Below, piece by piece: positions 46,682 to 54,944 of a stretch of DNA of 64,000 bases. The notes under the pieces are model-generated. The model was not told the DNA's origin and did no database searches. It saw nothing but the letters and a program-made list of their open reading frames with translations. Position 1 is the first letter of the stretch; every line of letters starts with the position of its first letter. The stretch is from JADZAI01 sp047602465. Its GTDB lineage: Bacteria; Pseudomonadota; Alphaproteobacteria; Micropepsales; Micropepsaceae. The stretch is taken from the NCBI GenBank assembly GCA_047602465.1, contig JASGHF010000001.1, positions 2,046,001 to 2,110,000 on the forward strand, given 5' to 3'. Made by a program: the position numbers and the translations under genes.

Positions 46682-47338
46682 ATGGGCGCGCTGACGGTCT
46701 GGGGTGAAGGCCGCGGCTTTCGCGTCGTGTGGCTGCTGGAGGAGATGAGCCTCGCCTATCGCCTGCGCGATGTCGATCTTCTGAAAGGCGCGGAGAACGA
46801 CACGGAATTCATGGCCGTCAATCCGGGCGGGTTCATTCCGGCGTTGCAGGACGGCGAGACGATCATCGTCGAGTCGATCGCGATCATGGAATATCTGATC
46901 GCCCGTCATGGCGGCGCCGCGCTGGCGCCCGCGCCGGACGATGAACGCTTCGCGCCGTATCAGCAATTCCTGCATCTGGGCGAAGCGGGCCTCATGGGCA
47001 CGATGTTCTTCGCCGCGATCCCGCCCAAGATCGCGCCGGACGGTGCGGGCGACAACTGGACGTCGCGCTGGGCGGGCGAGATGTTCGAGAGCCGCCGCCG
47101 TCTCGTGGCGCGGCAGCTGGCGCGCGCCCCCTATATGGCGGGCGAGGCGTTCACCGCCGCCGATATCTCGGTCACCTATGCGCTGGATTTCGCGCGCCGT
47201 GTGGGCGGGGTGGCGATGAGCGCGGACGAGGCCGCCTATGTCGCGCGCACAAGCGGACGCGACGGCTACAGGCGCGCGATGCGGGCCTGTCCCGCGACGC
47301 GCGGCTGGGCGGAGTCGCTCGGCGAAGGGCCGTTCTAG
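46682..47338 (+). CDS. Glutathione S-transferase family protein
   Basis: A 218-residue GST-like protein. The thioredoxin-fold N-terminus has FRVVWLLEEMSLAYRLRDVDLLKG, the NPGGFIPALQDG segment and ESIAIMEYL, the Glu-Ser pair that grips glutathione. The all-helical C-terminal domain ends in RRAMRACPATRGWA. It is 5 bp downstream of the cNMP-binding gene and the third gene of the exporter group. Such proteins may transfer glutathione, open ether or lactone bonds, or protect the envelope. It overlaps the xthA stop by 4 bp. Confidence 0.82.
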   Translation: MGALTVWGEGRGFRVVWLLEEMSLAYRLRDVDLLKGAENDTEFMAVNPGGFIPALQDGETIIVESIAIMEYLIARHGGAALAPAPDDERFAPYQQFLHLGEAGLMGTMFFAAIPPKIAPDGAGDNWTSRWAGEMFESRRRLVARQLARAPYMAGEAFTAADISVTYALDFARRVGGVAMSADEAAYVARTSGRDGYRRAMRACPATRGWAESLGEGPF

Positions 47339-48162
47339 CGTTCGATCGAGACGACGATGGGGACGTGGTCGGACGGCTGCGGCCAGTCGCGCACGTCGCG
47401 CAGGATGGAATGCGCGCTGACATGGCCGGCGAGCGCGCGGCTGGCCCAGACGTGATCGAGCCGGCGGCCGCGATCCGACACTTTCCAGTCGTGGTTGCGG
47501 TAGCTCCACCAGGAGAAGATCTTGTCCTGAAGCGGCACGAACTGGCGCGTCACGTCGATCCAGTCCCAGCCTGAAAGGATCGCCTTGAAGCGGTCGGTCT
47601 CCGGCGGGGTGTGGCTGACGACGTTCAGCAGCTGCCTGTGGCTCCACACATCGGTTTCGTGCGGGGCGACGTTGAGATCGCCGACGACGACGATGCGCTC
47701 GGTGCCCTTGCCTCGGCGTTTCGCCCAGTAGGCTTCCTTCTCGTCGAGGAATTGCAGCTTGTGGGCGAACTTCTCGTTCAGCGCCGGATCGGGAATGTCG
47801 CCGCCGGCGGGGATGTAATAATTCTGGATCTCAAGCCCGTCGGCGAGACGGACGGCGAGATGGCGACCGTCATCCTTGCCGCACCATTCGACCCTGGAGA
47901 TTTTGGCGAACGGTTCGCGCGAGAGAATGGCGACGCCGTGATAGCCCTTGCGGCCGTTGATGGCGCGATACGGATAGCCGAGCGCCTGTATGGGATCGTG
48001 CGGGAAGAGCGGGTCGTCGACCTTGGTTTCCTGAAGGCAGATGACGTCGGGCTGTTCGTCCACGACGAGGCGCGCGAGCAGCGGCATGCGCAGCCGCACG
48101 GAGTTGATGTTCCAGGTGACGAGCTTCAGCGGTGCAGGCTTCTGAGGCGGGCGCGCGGGCAT
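47335..48162 (-). CDS. xthA: Exodeoxyribonuclease III
   Basis: A 275-residue AP endonuclease/3'-exonuclease that cuts DNA at abasic sites in base excision repair. Motifs: LVTWNINSVRLR (N-terminal Asn), VICLQETKVDD (metal-binding Glu), the catalytic Tyr in YYIPAGGD, VVVGDLNVAPHETDVW (Asp/Asn) and the final SDHVPIV (Asp-His). The start is placed at MPARPPQKPAPLKLVTWN. It converges with the GST gene. Confidence 0.94.
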   Translation of the reverse strand: MPARPPQKPAPLKLVTWNINSVRLRMPLLARLVVDEQPDVICLQETKVDDPLFPHDPIQALGYPYRAINGRKGYHGVAILSREPFAKISRVEWCGKDDGRHLAVRLADGLEIQNYYIPAGGDIPDPALNEKFAHKLQFLDEKEAYWAKRRGKGTERIVVVGDLNVAPHETDVWSHRQLLNVVSHTPPETDRFKAILSGWDWIDVTRQFVPLQDKIFSWWSYRNHDWKVSDRGRRLDHVWASRALAGHVSAHSILRDVRDWPQPSDHVPIVVSIER

Positions 48163-48201
48163 GGGGTGCTTGTGGTCCGGCCCGCCCGCGCGTGCAAGCA
48201 A

Positions 48202-48726
48202 CTAAAGCGGGCGCAGCGAGCGGACCGTGGTTTCGAAGATGTCCTTGAAGTCGTCATACTTCGCGGTTTCGACGATGCAGGCGCCGATATAGACGATGCC
48301 CGGCGTGGCGGAGACGACGATGCGGCTGAGCGTTTCGAAGGGGATCGATTCAAAACCGGCGCCCAGCTTCAGCGTGGCGATCTGGACCTTCAGGCCGTTC
48401 GCCTCGATGATCTCGCCGGCTTCCAGCGTGATGAGGCCGGCATCGGCGCCCAGCACGCTCGCCCAGTCCGCCGCCCCGAAGGGATTGGCGAAGAGCTGGG
48501 CATTGATCTCGTCCTGGGTATAGGCGGCGAAGGCCGGCACGGCGGCGGCCTTGGCCCCGCAATTGGTCACCTTGTCGGGCGCGTGGGCGAAGGTGAAGCC
48601 TTCGGCCGAGGCCGGCGTGGTGGTCCAGCCCTCGGGGAAGTCGATCACATACTTGCCGGCCGGATCGTCGAAGGCGGCGAGGCCCATGAAGGCGGCGAAA
48701 GCGAGGGTCAGGCGGGCGAGGCGCAT
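48202..48726 (-). CDS. Secreted protein of unknown function
   Basis: A 174-residue protein. The start MRLARLTLAFAAFMGLAAFD is chosen because GAAGGA lies eight bases before it, and it gives a signal peptide. The mature part begins PAGKYVIDFPEGWTT, resembling the start of small photosystem II PsbP-like or lipoprotein-type folds that open with a membrane-facing strand. Two cysteines (VTNCGAK, IGACIVET) could pair. It is divergent from the CinY-like gene. I cannot give it a function. Confidence 0.62.
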   Translation of the reverse strand: MRLARLTLAFAAFMGLAAFDDPAGKYVIDFPEGWTTTPASAEGFTFAHAPDKVTNCGAKAAAVPAFAAYTQDEINAQLFANPFGAADWASVLGADAGLITLEAGEIIEANGLKVQIATLKLGAGFESIPFETLSRIVVSATPGIVYIGACIVETAKYDDFKDIFETTVRSLRPL

Positions 48727-48873
48727 GGCAGGCATCCTTCGTGACAGTCCAGGCGATCCTAGTCGGCAGGACAGCGGGCGGTCCAGAGCCACCGGCGCGC
48801 ATGGGCCGCAGTGACGGCACACGGGGCACGGCGTAGTCTTGGCGGGGAACTTTAGCCTTGGGGGATCGCCGCC

Positions 48874-49827
48874 ATGCGCCGCCTGATCGTTCTGTTTGCC
48901 GCCGCCCTGATGACCTCCGGCGCCGGGGCGTTCGGAACCGTCGAGGGGCTGGGGCAATCCAGCGAGCATGAGAAGATCACGCGGCTGGCGCTGATGGTGT
49001 TCCATCTGGGGCCGGACACGCTGGATTCACTGGCCGGGGAACGCGGGGCATTCGGCGCGGTGGGCGCCCCCGACCGGCCCGACCGGGGCCTCATGTCGGA
49101 GCGGGCGGCGCATTGCGATGGCGGCGACTATGTCGGCTCGTCCGGTTACCCGCAGTCGAAGGCCGAGGCGGAGGCGAAACTGACCGCCTGCCGCGATTTC
49201 ATCTTCACCGCGCTGGATGCGGCGGTGAAGGCGGCCGGGCGCATCGTGCCGGAGAACACGCTGACCATCATGGACGAGGAAATCCCCACCCTGATCCCGT
49301 GCCTCTATGACGGATCGCCGGGACGGGCGAAGTGCGACGTTCTGGAGCAGCTGGGCCTCGCGATGCACGCGGCGCAGGATTTCTATGCCCACACCAACTG
49401 GGTGGATGTGCCGGCGCCGGGCGCGCTGACCACCGACAATCCGGCGGGGCTGAGGCAGGCGGAGCCGTCATCGTTCATCGACCCGGCCTTCAAGCGCGCG
49501 TTCCCCGAAGGCCTGATCAGCGGGTGCTATGAAGGTTTCCCCGAGAGCCAGCACTGCACCTATAACGGCGACTGGGCGCGGGTGAAGCACGCGGTCCTCA
49601 ACAAGGACAACGGGCCGATCGATCCGCTGAAAGGCGCGACCGGCCCCGGCACGACGCCGCGCGGAGCCATCAATGGCAATTTCGAACGCGCCGTGATGGC
49701 GGCGGCCAGCGACACGCGCAGCAAATGGGCCTGGTTCAAGTCGGAGCTGCTGGTCGTCTATGGCCCCGAGCGCGGCCGCCTGATCGCCTGTGCGATCGAG
49801 AAGGACGACCCGGACGATTGCAAATAG
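48874..49827 (+). CDS. Secreted CinY/zinc-dependent phospholipase-C-like protein
   Basis: A 317-residue protein with a signal peptide (MRRLIVLFAAALMTSGAGA). The His/Asp pattern (HEKITRLAL near residue 32; LGLAMHAAQDFYAHTNWVD near 165) resembles the metal-binding helices of zinc-dependent phospholipase C and the CinY family. Several cysteines are present (CRDF, CLYDG, CDVL, CYEG, CTYN), so disulfides are likely. A hydrolase acting on phospholipids or other phosphate esters is suggested but not certain. It converges with the PDZ-hydrolase gene. Confidence 0.7.
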   Translation: MRRLIVLFAAALMTSGAGAFGTVEGLGQSSEHEKITRLALMVFHLGPDTLDSLAGERGAFGAVGAPDRPDRGLMSERAAHCDGGDYVGSSGYPQSKAEAEAKLTACRDFIFTALDAAVKAAGRIVPENTLTIMDEEIPTLIPCLYDGSPGRAKCDVLEQLGLAMHAAQDFYAHTNWVDVPAPGALTTDNPAGLRQAEPSSFIDPAFKRAFPEGLISGCYEGFPESQHCTYNGDWARVKHAVLNKDNGPIDPLKGATGPGTTPRGAINGNFERAVMAAASDTRSKWAWFKSELLVVYGPERGRLIACAIEKDDPDDCK

Positions 49828-49842
49828 CGGCGGACAAGCGAA

Positions 49843-49865
49843 CGGCCGGAGCATCGCCCCGGCCG
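49843..49865. terminator. GC-rich hairpin between convergent genes
   Basis: CGGCCGG (49843-49849) pairs with CCGGCCG (49859-49865) across a 9-base loop between two convergent stop codons. No T tract follows, so as a terminator it is weak evidence. The same hairpin recurs in the remnant copy near 51361-51383. Confidence 0.35.
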
Positions 49866-49890
49866 CCGCAGATACGCGCGATCGAAGGGG

Positions 49891-51219
49891 TCAGGTCGCG
49901 CGCTCGATCAGCCAGGCGGCGGCGCGGGTTTCGAAGAGGTCGCTTTTTGCGCCCTTCATCAGGTTCGGAAAACTGTCGGCCAGCGTCTTGTGGGCGGTCA
50001 TGGTGTGGTCGAGGCCGGGGACGGTTTCGAAGGCGGCGTGGCCGGGATTGTTGGCGTTGACGATATAGGCGCTGAGCGCATCGTCGTAGTCCTCCGACAC
50101 CCAGTCGAACTCGCCATGCAGGGCGAGTAGTTCGCCCTTATAGGACTGCCAGCCGGCGGCGATGTTGGCGGCATCGCATTCGCGGCCGAATTTCAGGCTG
50201 CGGCCGCCGATCTCCTCAAGACTGCCGGCGCTTTCTTCAAAGGCCTTCAGATCGTCCGGCATCTTTGCCGCGATCTCGTCGCGGCTGAGATTGTCGACGA
50301 AGGCCGCGGCGAAGATTTTCCGCCAGACGCGCAGCATCGGCTCGACCTCGGCCGCGGGCTGGTTCTGCAGCACCATGCGGCGGCGGAAGGTGGCGATCAT
50401 GTAGTCGTACCAGGGCATCACCGCGCCGCCCCAGGTGACGATGCCCTTGAAGCCCACCTCGCTGGCGATCAACGGCACCTGGATCGCGCCCATCGAGATG
50501 CCGGCGGCGAAGAGGCGCGCGGGGTCGATGCCGGGCATCGCCTTCAGATGCAGCGCGGCGGCGCGGAAGGCCTCGACCTCGATGTCGAAGCCGCCGGTGC
50601 GGCAGTCCTCGCCCTCGCTGTCGCCGACGCCGGGCTTCTCGACGAGGAAGATCGCGAAGCCTTTCTCGTTCAGCCGCCGGTAGAGATCGCCGATGGGCGA
50701 GATGGTGGTGGAGAAGGTGTCGTTGGTGATGCAGGGAATGCCCTGCACCATCATCAGCACCGGGGCCTTGCCGTCGCGGGTGAGGGCGTCGCTGCCGGGT
50801 TTGAGGAACTCGGTGCGGACGCGGATGCCGGAGGGCAGCGTGACGGAGCCGAGTTCAAACGGCTTGCCGTCGAGCGCGGGTATCGCGGCGGGCATCAGCC
50901 TCGCCTCGACGGCCAGCGCCTCTGCGCCGCGCTTCAATTGAAGCGGGACGAGATCGTCGGCCTTGCGCCGGCTGAGCGCGGCGATGACCTGCCCCGGATG
51001 CGTCACCGGCGCGCCGTCGACCAGAACGATCAGGTCGCCGGCCTTCACAGCATCGAGATTCGGGTTCAGCACTTCCTCGACCTTCACGCCGCCCTCCGCC
51101 GGGCTGAGCTTCACGCCCAGAACGCCGCGCCGGGGCAGATCGTCCGCAAGCGCGGCGCCTGCGAGGAAAGTGGATGCCATCGCGGCCGCGATGAAGCGCT
51201 TGATCGTTCCGGTCTTCAT
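49891..51219 (-). CDS. Secreted PDZ-domain plus alpha/beta-hydrolase protein
   Basis: A 442-residue protein with a signal peptide (MKTGTIKRFIAAAMASTFLAGAALA), and GGGGGA before the ATG at 51219. Residues about 30-110 form a PDZ-like domain (LGVKLSPAEGGVKVEEVLNPNLDAVKAGDLIVLVDGAPV). The rest is an alpha/beta hydrolase with the nucleophile elbow AAGISMGAIQ (Ser), an acidic residue late in the chain and a final His (VPGLDHTMT). The GDLYRRLNEKGFAIFLVEKPG strand supports this. Periplasmic peptide or ester hydrolysis is the likely role. A deleted tandem copy lies directly upstream at 51353-51580. Confidence 0.78.
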   Translation of the reverse strand: MKTGTIKRFIAAAMASTFLAGAALADDLPRRGVLGVKLSPAEGGVKVEEVLNPNLDAVKAGDLIVLVDGAPVTHPGQVIAALSRRKADDLVPLQLKRGAEALAVEARLMPAAIPALDGKPFELGSVTLPSGIRVRTEFLKPGSDALTRDGKAPVLMMVQGIPCITNDTFSTTISPIGDLYRRLNEKGFAIFLVEKPGVGDSEGEDCRTGGFDIEVEAFRAAALHLKAMPGIDPARLFAAGISMGAIQVPLIASEVGFKGIVTWGGAVMPWYDYMIATFRRRMVLQNQPAAEVEPMLRVWRKIFAAAFVDNLSRDEIAAKMPDDLKAFEESAGSLEEIGGRSLKFGRECDAANIAAGWQSYKGELLALHGEFDWVSEDYDDALSAYIVNANNPGHAAFETVPGLDHTMTAHKTLADSFPNLMKGAKSDLFETRAAAWLIERAT

Positions 51220-51352
51220 GTATGTCCCCCTGCAATCGTCGTTGCGCGCCAAGGGTGCGTGAAGCCGCGCCGTTGGCGAGACACGCTCGCGTGAAGACGC
51301 GGCGTCTCGCGCGGCTGTGATCGGAAAATCATCTGTCTACGGATGATCTGCG

Positions 51353-51580
51353 CAAGCGAACGGCCGGAGCGATGCCCCGGCCGCCGCATGAGCGCGCGAT
51401 TGAAGGGGTCAGGCCGCGCGCCCGATCAACCTGGCGGCGGCGCGCTTATCGAACGGATCGTCCGGGCTGTGCGCGCGCCGCGGACCAATCCCGGACGCGA
51501 TGGTGGCGGCCCGCCGGCGCGATACGCCAATGACGCCCGCGTGAGAACGCGGCGGCTCTCGCGGGTGTGATCGGGGGATT
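51353..51580 (-). pseudogene. Remnant of a tandem copy of the PDZ-hydrolase gene
   Basis: Bases 51353-51460 align without gaps to 49835-49942 (about 80% by eye), including the stop codon at 51409 and the C-terminus RAAARLIGRAA, against RAAAWLIERAT in the intact gene. Bases about 51533-51574 match the region upstream of the intact gene (51285-51325, the GCGTGA..ACGCGGCG...TGTGATCGG stretch). The middle, about 1.27 kb, is gone. A head-to-tail duplication followed by an internal deletion explains this. No functional product is expected. Confidence 0.7.
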
Positions 51581-51597
51581 CCGGTATGGCAGGAAAA

Positions 51598-51672
51598 TGG
51601 AGCGGGCGAGGCGATTCGAACGCCCGACCCCAACCTTGGCAAGGTTGTGCTCTACCCCTGAGCTACGCCCGC
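51598..51672 (-). tRNA. tRNA-Gly (anticodon GCC)
   Basis: Reading the minus strand, GCGGGCG (51672-51666) pairs with CGCCCGC (51608-51602) in the acceptor stem. The D arm TAGCTCAGGGGTAGAGC, anticodon loop TTGCCAA in a CAACC/GGTTG stem, and T loop GGCGTTCGAATCGCC are all standard. CCA is encoded at the 3' end (51600-51598). Seventy-five bases in total including CCA. Confidence 0.97.
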
Positions 51673-51722
51673 TCATCTTTAGTCCGCCTGGCTGAAGGGT
51701 ATGGCCCGGCGCGAAGGCGCGC

Positions 51723-51751
51723 CTTATTGCCGAAAACGCCGGGCGATGCAA
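51723..51751 (-). promoter_or_regulatory. Candidate promoter for tRNA-Gly
   Basis: On the minus strand TTGCAT (51751-51746), a 17-bp spacer and AATAAG (51728-51723) resemble a sigma-70-type promoter about 50 bp before the tRNA. Further upstream, two tandem copies of CAAATGGACA (51763-51782, plus strand) form a short direct repeat. The rest of the 218-bp gap up to the next gene (51891) shows nothing else. Confidence 0.4.
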
Positions 51752-51890
51752 GACAGACCACGCAAATGGACACAAATGGACAAAGGGCCGCCCGGCTCGC
51801 CGTAAAAGCGGCCAGATCGGGCGTCTCAATCGGGGTCGGCAGGCGTTAACGCCGCACAGCCGGCAGGCTCAGGGAGGGCCGACGCGCATC

Positions 51891-52496
51891 ATGGGTTTGA
51901 AGCTTGGGGTTTTGGGCGTTGCGGCCGCTCTGGCGGTTTGCGGGCAGGCGCTGGCGGCGTCGCCCGTCGGCATCCAGATCGTGACGGGGACGCTGGATTT
52001 CGGGGCGGCGGACGGCTCGGAAGAGCGCGATGCCTCGCTGAAGATCCTGGAGAATTTCCCGGCCGCGCCCGCCCTTATCTATCTCGATCTCAATATCGCG
52101 CCGGCGGTGGCCGACCCCAACGCGGCCGAAAAAGTGCTGGATTTCGGGGTCATCCTGTATGGCGGCGACGGGCAGCCCCTGGCGGCGGTGCCCTGTGCCC
52201 TGGGCGGGTCGCAGATGATCGACCGGGGCAACAGGGGGATCTCCATCCAGGCCGGGGCGATCTATCCCCATATCGTGCTGGAGGCCGAGTTCGCAGCCCC
52301 CGAACACGCGCCCTATAACGCGCTCTCCTGCGACTACGCGCCGGGCCTGCCGGGCGAGGTGTCGCTGCGGCTGACCGGGTTCTTCGTGGTTCAGGACACG
52401 ATGATCCCCACGGCGCGCGGGGTGCGTCTGGTGCCGTTCATTCCGCCGATGCAGGAAGCGCTGGACGCGCTGGCCAAGAGCCATGCGGACCCGTGA
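51891..52496 (+). CDS. Secreted protein of unknown function
   Basis: A 201-residue protein with a signal peptide (MGLKLGVLGVAAALAVCGQALA). The mature part is strand-rich with an immunoglobulin-like feel (IQIVTGTLDFG, LIYLDLNIAPAVADPN, VLDFGVILYGGDGQPL) and two cysteines (VPCALGG, LSCDYAP) that could pair. No family is recognised. The next gene starts 12 bp after its stop. Confidence 0.62.
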   Translation: MGLKLGVLGVAAALAVCGQALAASPVGIQIVTGTLDFGAADGSEERDASLKILENFPAAPALIYLDLNIAPAVADPNAAEKVLDFGVILYGGDGQPLAAVPCALGGSQMIDRGNRGISIQAGAIYPHIVLEAEFAAPEHAPYNALSCDYAPGLPGEVSLRLTGFFVVQDTMIPTARGVRLVPFIPPMQEALDALAKSHADP

Positions 52497-52508
52497 GCAG
52501 GATGGCCC

Positions 52509-53030
52509 GTGAGCGGGGCTGACGCCGCCGAGGCGGCGCTGCTGGCGCGGCTGGACGCCCTGAACATCGCCTATGTCCGCTATGTCCACGCGCCGATGTT
52601 CACGGTGGAGGACGGGCACGCGCTGTATGCCGGGATGCCGGGCGGGCATGCGAAAAACCTGTTCCTGAAAGACAAGAAGGGCGCGCTGTTCCTGGCGGTG
52701 GTCGAGGCCTCGACGCCGGTATCCATGCGCGCGCTGGAAAAGCGGCTGGGCGCGGCGCGGCTGTCGTTCGGGCGGGCGGAGCTGCTGGCTGAAATTCTGG
52801 GCGTGACGCCGGGGGCGGTGACGCCCTTTGCGCTGATGAACGCCGCGCCCGGGCAACTGACCGTGGCGCTGGACGAGGGGCTGATGGGGTTCGGGCGGGT
52901 GCATTTCCACCCGCTGCGGAATGACGTGACGATCGGGGTCAGCCCCGCAGGATTGCTGAGCTTTCTGGAGGCGGTGGGGCACAAGCCGGTGCGGCTTGCC
53001 TTTCGGGATATGGAAGCGGCCCCTATATAG
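52509..53030 (+). CDS. ProX/YbaK-type aminoacyl-tRNA deacylase
   Basis: A 173-residue protein with the YbaK/ProRS-editing fold. The IAYVRYVHAPMFTVEDG start, the GGHAKNLFLKDKKGALFLAVV strand with its conserved Lys and Asn, and VTPFALMNAAPGQLTVALDEGLM match the stand-alone editing proteins ProXp-ala and PrdX, which clear mischarged Ala-tRNA-Pro. It has a GTG start. The thioredoxin-TPR gene begins 36 bp downstream. Confidence 0.85.
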   Translation: MSGADAAEAALLARLDALNIAYVRYVHAPMFTVEDGHALYAGMPGGHAKNLFLKDKKGALFLAVVEASTPVSMRALEKRLGAARLSFGRAELLAEILGVTPGAVTPFALMNAAPGQLTVALDEGLMGFGRVHFHPLRNDVTIGVSPAGLLSFLEAVGHKPVRLAFRDMEAAPI

Positions 53031-53066
53031 TCGCCCACGTTTCGTATTCAGCCGCCAGAGTTCCCG

Positions 53067-53990
53067 ATGCAGACCGATCCCTCGCTTGCCGCCATCGATG
53101 CCGCCGCGCCGCCGGCGGAGCTGATCAAGGACACGACCGATCGCGCCTTTGCGGCGGACGTCATCCAGGAATCGATGAACCAGCCGGTCATCGTCGATTT
53201 CTGGGCGCCGTGGTGCGGGCCGTGCAAGCAGCTGACCCCCGTGCTGGAGCGCCAGGTCGCCGCCGCCAAGGGCGCGGTGAAGCTGGTGAAGATCAATATC
53301 GACGAGAACCCGCAGATCGCGGGGCGTCTGCGCATCCAGTCGATCCCGGCGGTCTATGCCTTCCGGGGCGGCCAGCCGGTGGACGGCTTCATGGGTGCGC
53401 TGCCCGAAAGCCAGGTGAAGGATTTCATCAAGCGCCTGGCCGCGATGGCCGGCGGCGGGCCTTCGCCGGTGGACGAACTGGTCGCGGGCGCGGCCGAGGC
53501 GCTGGAAGCCGGCGAGGTGGCCGTCGCGGCGCAGGCCTATAGCGAGGCGCTGGCGGCGGAGCCGGACAACATCCCGGCGCTGACCGGACTTGCGCGCTGT
53601 TATCTGGCGACGGGCGATCTTGAGGGCGCGAAGCAGGTTCTGGCCACCGTGCCGGAAGATGCGCGGGGCAAGGAAGAGGTGAAGGCGGTCGAGAGCGCGC
53701 TCGCCATCGCCGAGAAGGCAGGCCCGGCGGGCGAGGCTACGCGGTTTGCGGCGCTGGTGGAGGCCGAGCCGAACAACTCCCAGGCGCGCTACGACTATGC
53801 CATGGCGCTGCTCGCCGAAAACCAGAACGAGCAGGCGATCGACGAGCTGCTGACGATCTTCCGCCGCGACCGCAAATGGGAAGACGAGAAGGCGCGCAAG
53901 GAATTGCTGACGCTGTTCGAGGCGCTGGGGCCGAACGATCCGCTGGTGGCGCAGGGGCGGCGCAAGCTCGCCTCGCTTCTGTTCAGTTGA
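53067..53990 (+). CDS. Thioredoxin-TPR co-chaperone (YbbN/CnoX-like)
   Basis: A 307-residue protein. The thioredoxin domain (residues about 30-130) has FWAPWCGPCK, with the active-site CGPC at 50-53. The C-terminal half (residues about 140-300) is a run of TPR-like helices (AAEALEAGEVAVAAQAYSEAL, NIPALTGLARCYLATGDLEGAKQVL). This is the layout of YbbN/CnoX, a redox co-chaperone that hands unfolded proteins to GroEL or DnaK. In E. coli YbbN the CxxC is lost; here it is intact, so thioredoxin activity is possible. The next gene starts 8 bp downstream. Confidence 0.9.
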   Translation: MQTDPSLAAIDAAAPPAELIKDTTDRAFAADVIQESMNQPVIVDFWAPWCGPCKQLTPVLERQVAAAKGAVKLVKINIDENPQIAGRLRIQSIPAVYAFRGGQPVDGFMGALPESQVKDFIKRLAAMAGGGPSPVDELVAGAAEALEAGEVAVAAQAYSEALAAEPDNIPALTGLARCYLATGDLEGAKQVLATVPEDARGKEEVKAVESALAIAEKAGPAGEATRFAALVEAEPNNSQARYDYAMALLAENQNEQAIDELLTIFRRDRKWEDEKARKELLTLFEALGPNDPLVAQGRRKLASLLFS

Positions 53991-53998
53991 GCGCGGGC

Positions 53999-54685
53999 AT
54001 GAAGCCGTTTCCCGTCACCTATGAAGGGCCGGACGATCTGCCGGAGATCATTCCGGTGTTTCCGCTTTCGGGCGCGGTGTTCTTTCCGCGCGCCAATCTG
54101 CCGCTGAACATCTTCGAGCCGCGCTATCTGGCGATGGTGGACGATGCGATGCGCACGCACCGCATCATCGGCATGATCCAGCCTTCGAACGAGGCCAGGC
54201 GGCCGGCGCTGCATGCCGTGGGGTGCGCGGGGCGCATCACGCAATATGGCGAAACGGATGACGGGCGCATGGTGATCTCGATGCGCGGGATCTGCCGCTT
54301 CCGCGTGAGCGAGGAGCTGACGGTGATGACGCCCTATCGCCAGGTACGCGCCGGCTATGCGCCGTTCGTGGACGATTTTCTGGAGCGCGATACGGCGCAG
54401 CAGGAAGCGGGCTTCGACCGCCGGAGCTATCTGGCGACGCTGAAGCTGTATCTGAAAGCCATCGCCGTGCAGATCGACTGGGACTGGGTGGAGAAGGCGC
54501 CGGCCGAAGTGCTGATCAACGCCTTCGCCATGCTGGCGCCGCTGAGCGCCGCGGAAAAACAGGCGCTGCTGGAAGCGCCGGACCTTGCCGACCGCACTGC
54601 CGCCGCCGTCACGCTGATGGAGGTGGCGGTCGCCGAAGCCGGCATCGCCGCCGGCGGGGCGCCGGGGGGCAGCAGCATCAATTGA
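53999..54685 (+). CDS. Lon substrate-binding (LON-N) domain protein
   Basis: A 228-residue protein consisting of the N-terminal substrate-binding domain of Lon protease without ATPase or protease parts. IPVFPLSGAVFFPRANLPLNIFEPRYLAMVDDAM is the typical start of the domain, and the helical part LINAFAMLAPLSAAEKQALLEAPDLADR follows. The cellular role of these free LON-N proteins is unclear. Its start lies 8 bp after the YbbN-like gene. Confidence 0.88.
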   Translation: MKPFPVTYEGPDDLPEIIPVFPLSGAVFFPRANLPLNIFEPRYLAMVDDAMRTHRIIGMIQPSNEARRPALHAVGCAGRITQYGETDDGRMVISMRGICRFRVSEELTVMTPYRQVRAGYAPFVDDFLERDTAQQEAGFDRRSYLATLKLYLKAIAVQIDWDWVEKAPAEVLINAFAMLAPLSAAEKQALLEAPDLADRTAAAVTLMEVAVAEAGIAAGGAPGGSSIN

Positions 54686-54690
54686 GAGGA

Positions 54691-54738
54691 CGCATCATCC
54701 CGGACAAGGGGACGCCGGTGTTCCGGAATGACGATGCG
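54691..54738. repeat. Palindromic intergenic repeat
   Basis: CGCATCATCCCGGA (54691-54704) and TTCCGGAATGACGATGCG (54721-54738) form an imperfect inverted repeat of the CGTCATxCCGG type. It fills most of the 67-bp gap after the LON-N gene. Confidence 0.5.
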
Positions 54739-54752
54739 CAAAGTGAGACGAC

Positions 54753-54944
54753 ATGGATGCCGATCCGAAGCTTCTGGAAATCCTGGTGTGTCCGCAGACG
54801 CGCGGGCCGCTGAGCTATGACCGTGAAAAGCAGGAACTGATCAGCCGCCAGGCTGGCCTCGCCTTTCCCATCCGCGACGGCATCCCGATCATGCTGATCG
54901 GCGAGGCGCGCGAACTCTCCGACGACGAGCGCCGCGCGCGATGA
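54753..54944 (+). CDS. Trm112/UPF0434 family protein
   Basis: A 63-residue protein with the Trm112-like core: LLEILVCPQTRGPLSYDREKQELISRQAGLAFPIRDGIPIML. Only one of the usual four zinc cysteines remains (VCPQ), as in many bacterial UPF0434 members such as YcaR. Trm112-type proteins activate methyltransferases in eukaryotes; the bacterial role is unclear. Its stop overlaps the DUF971 gene by 4 bp. Confidence 0.88.
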   Translation: MDADPKLLEILVCPQTRGPLSYDREKQELISRQAGLAFPIRDGIPIMLIGEARELSDDERRAR

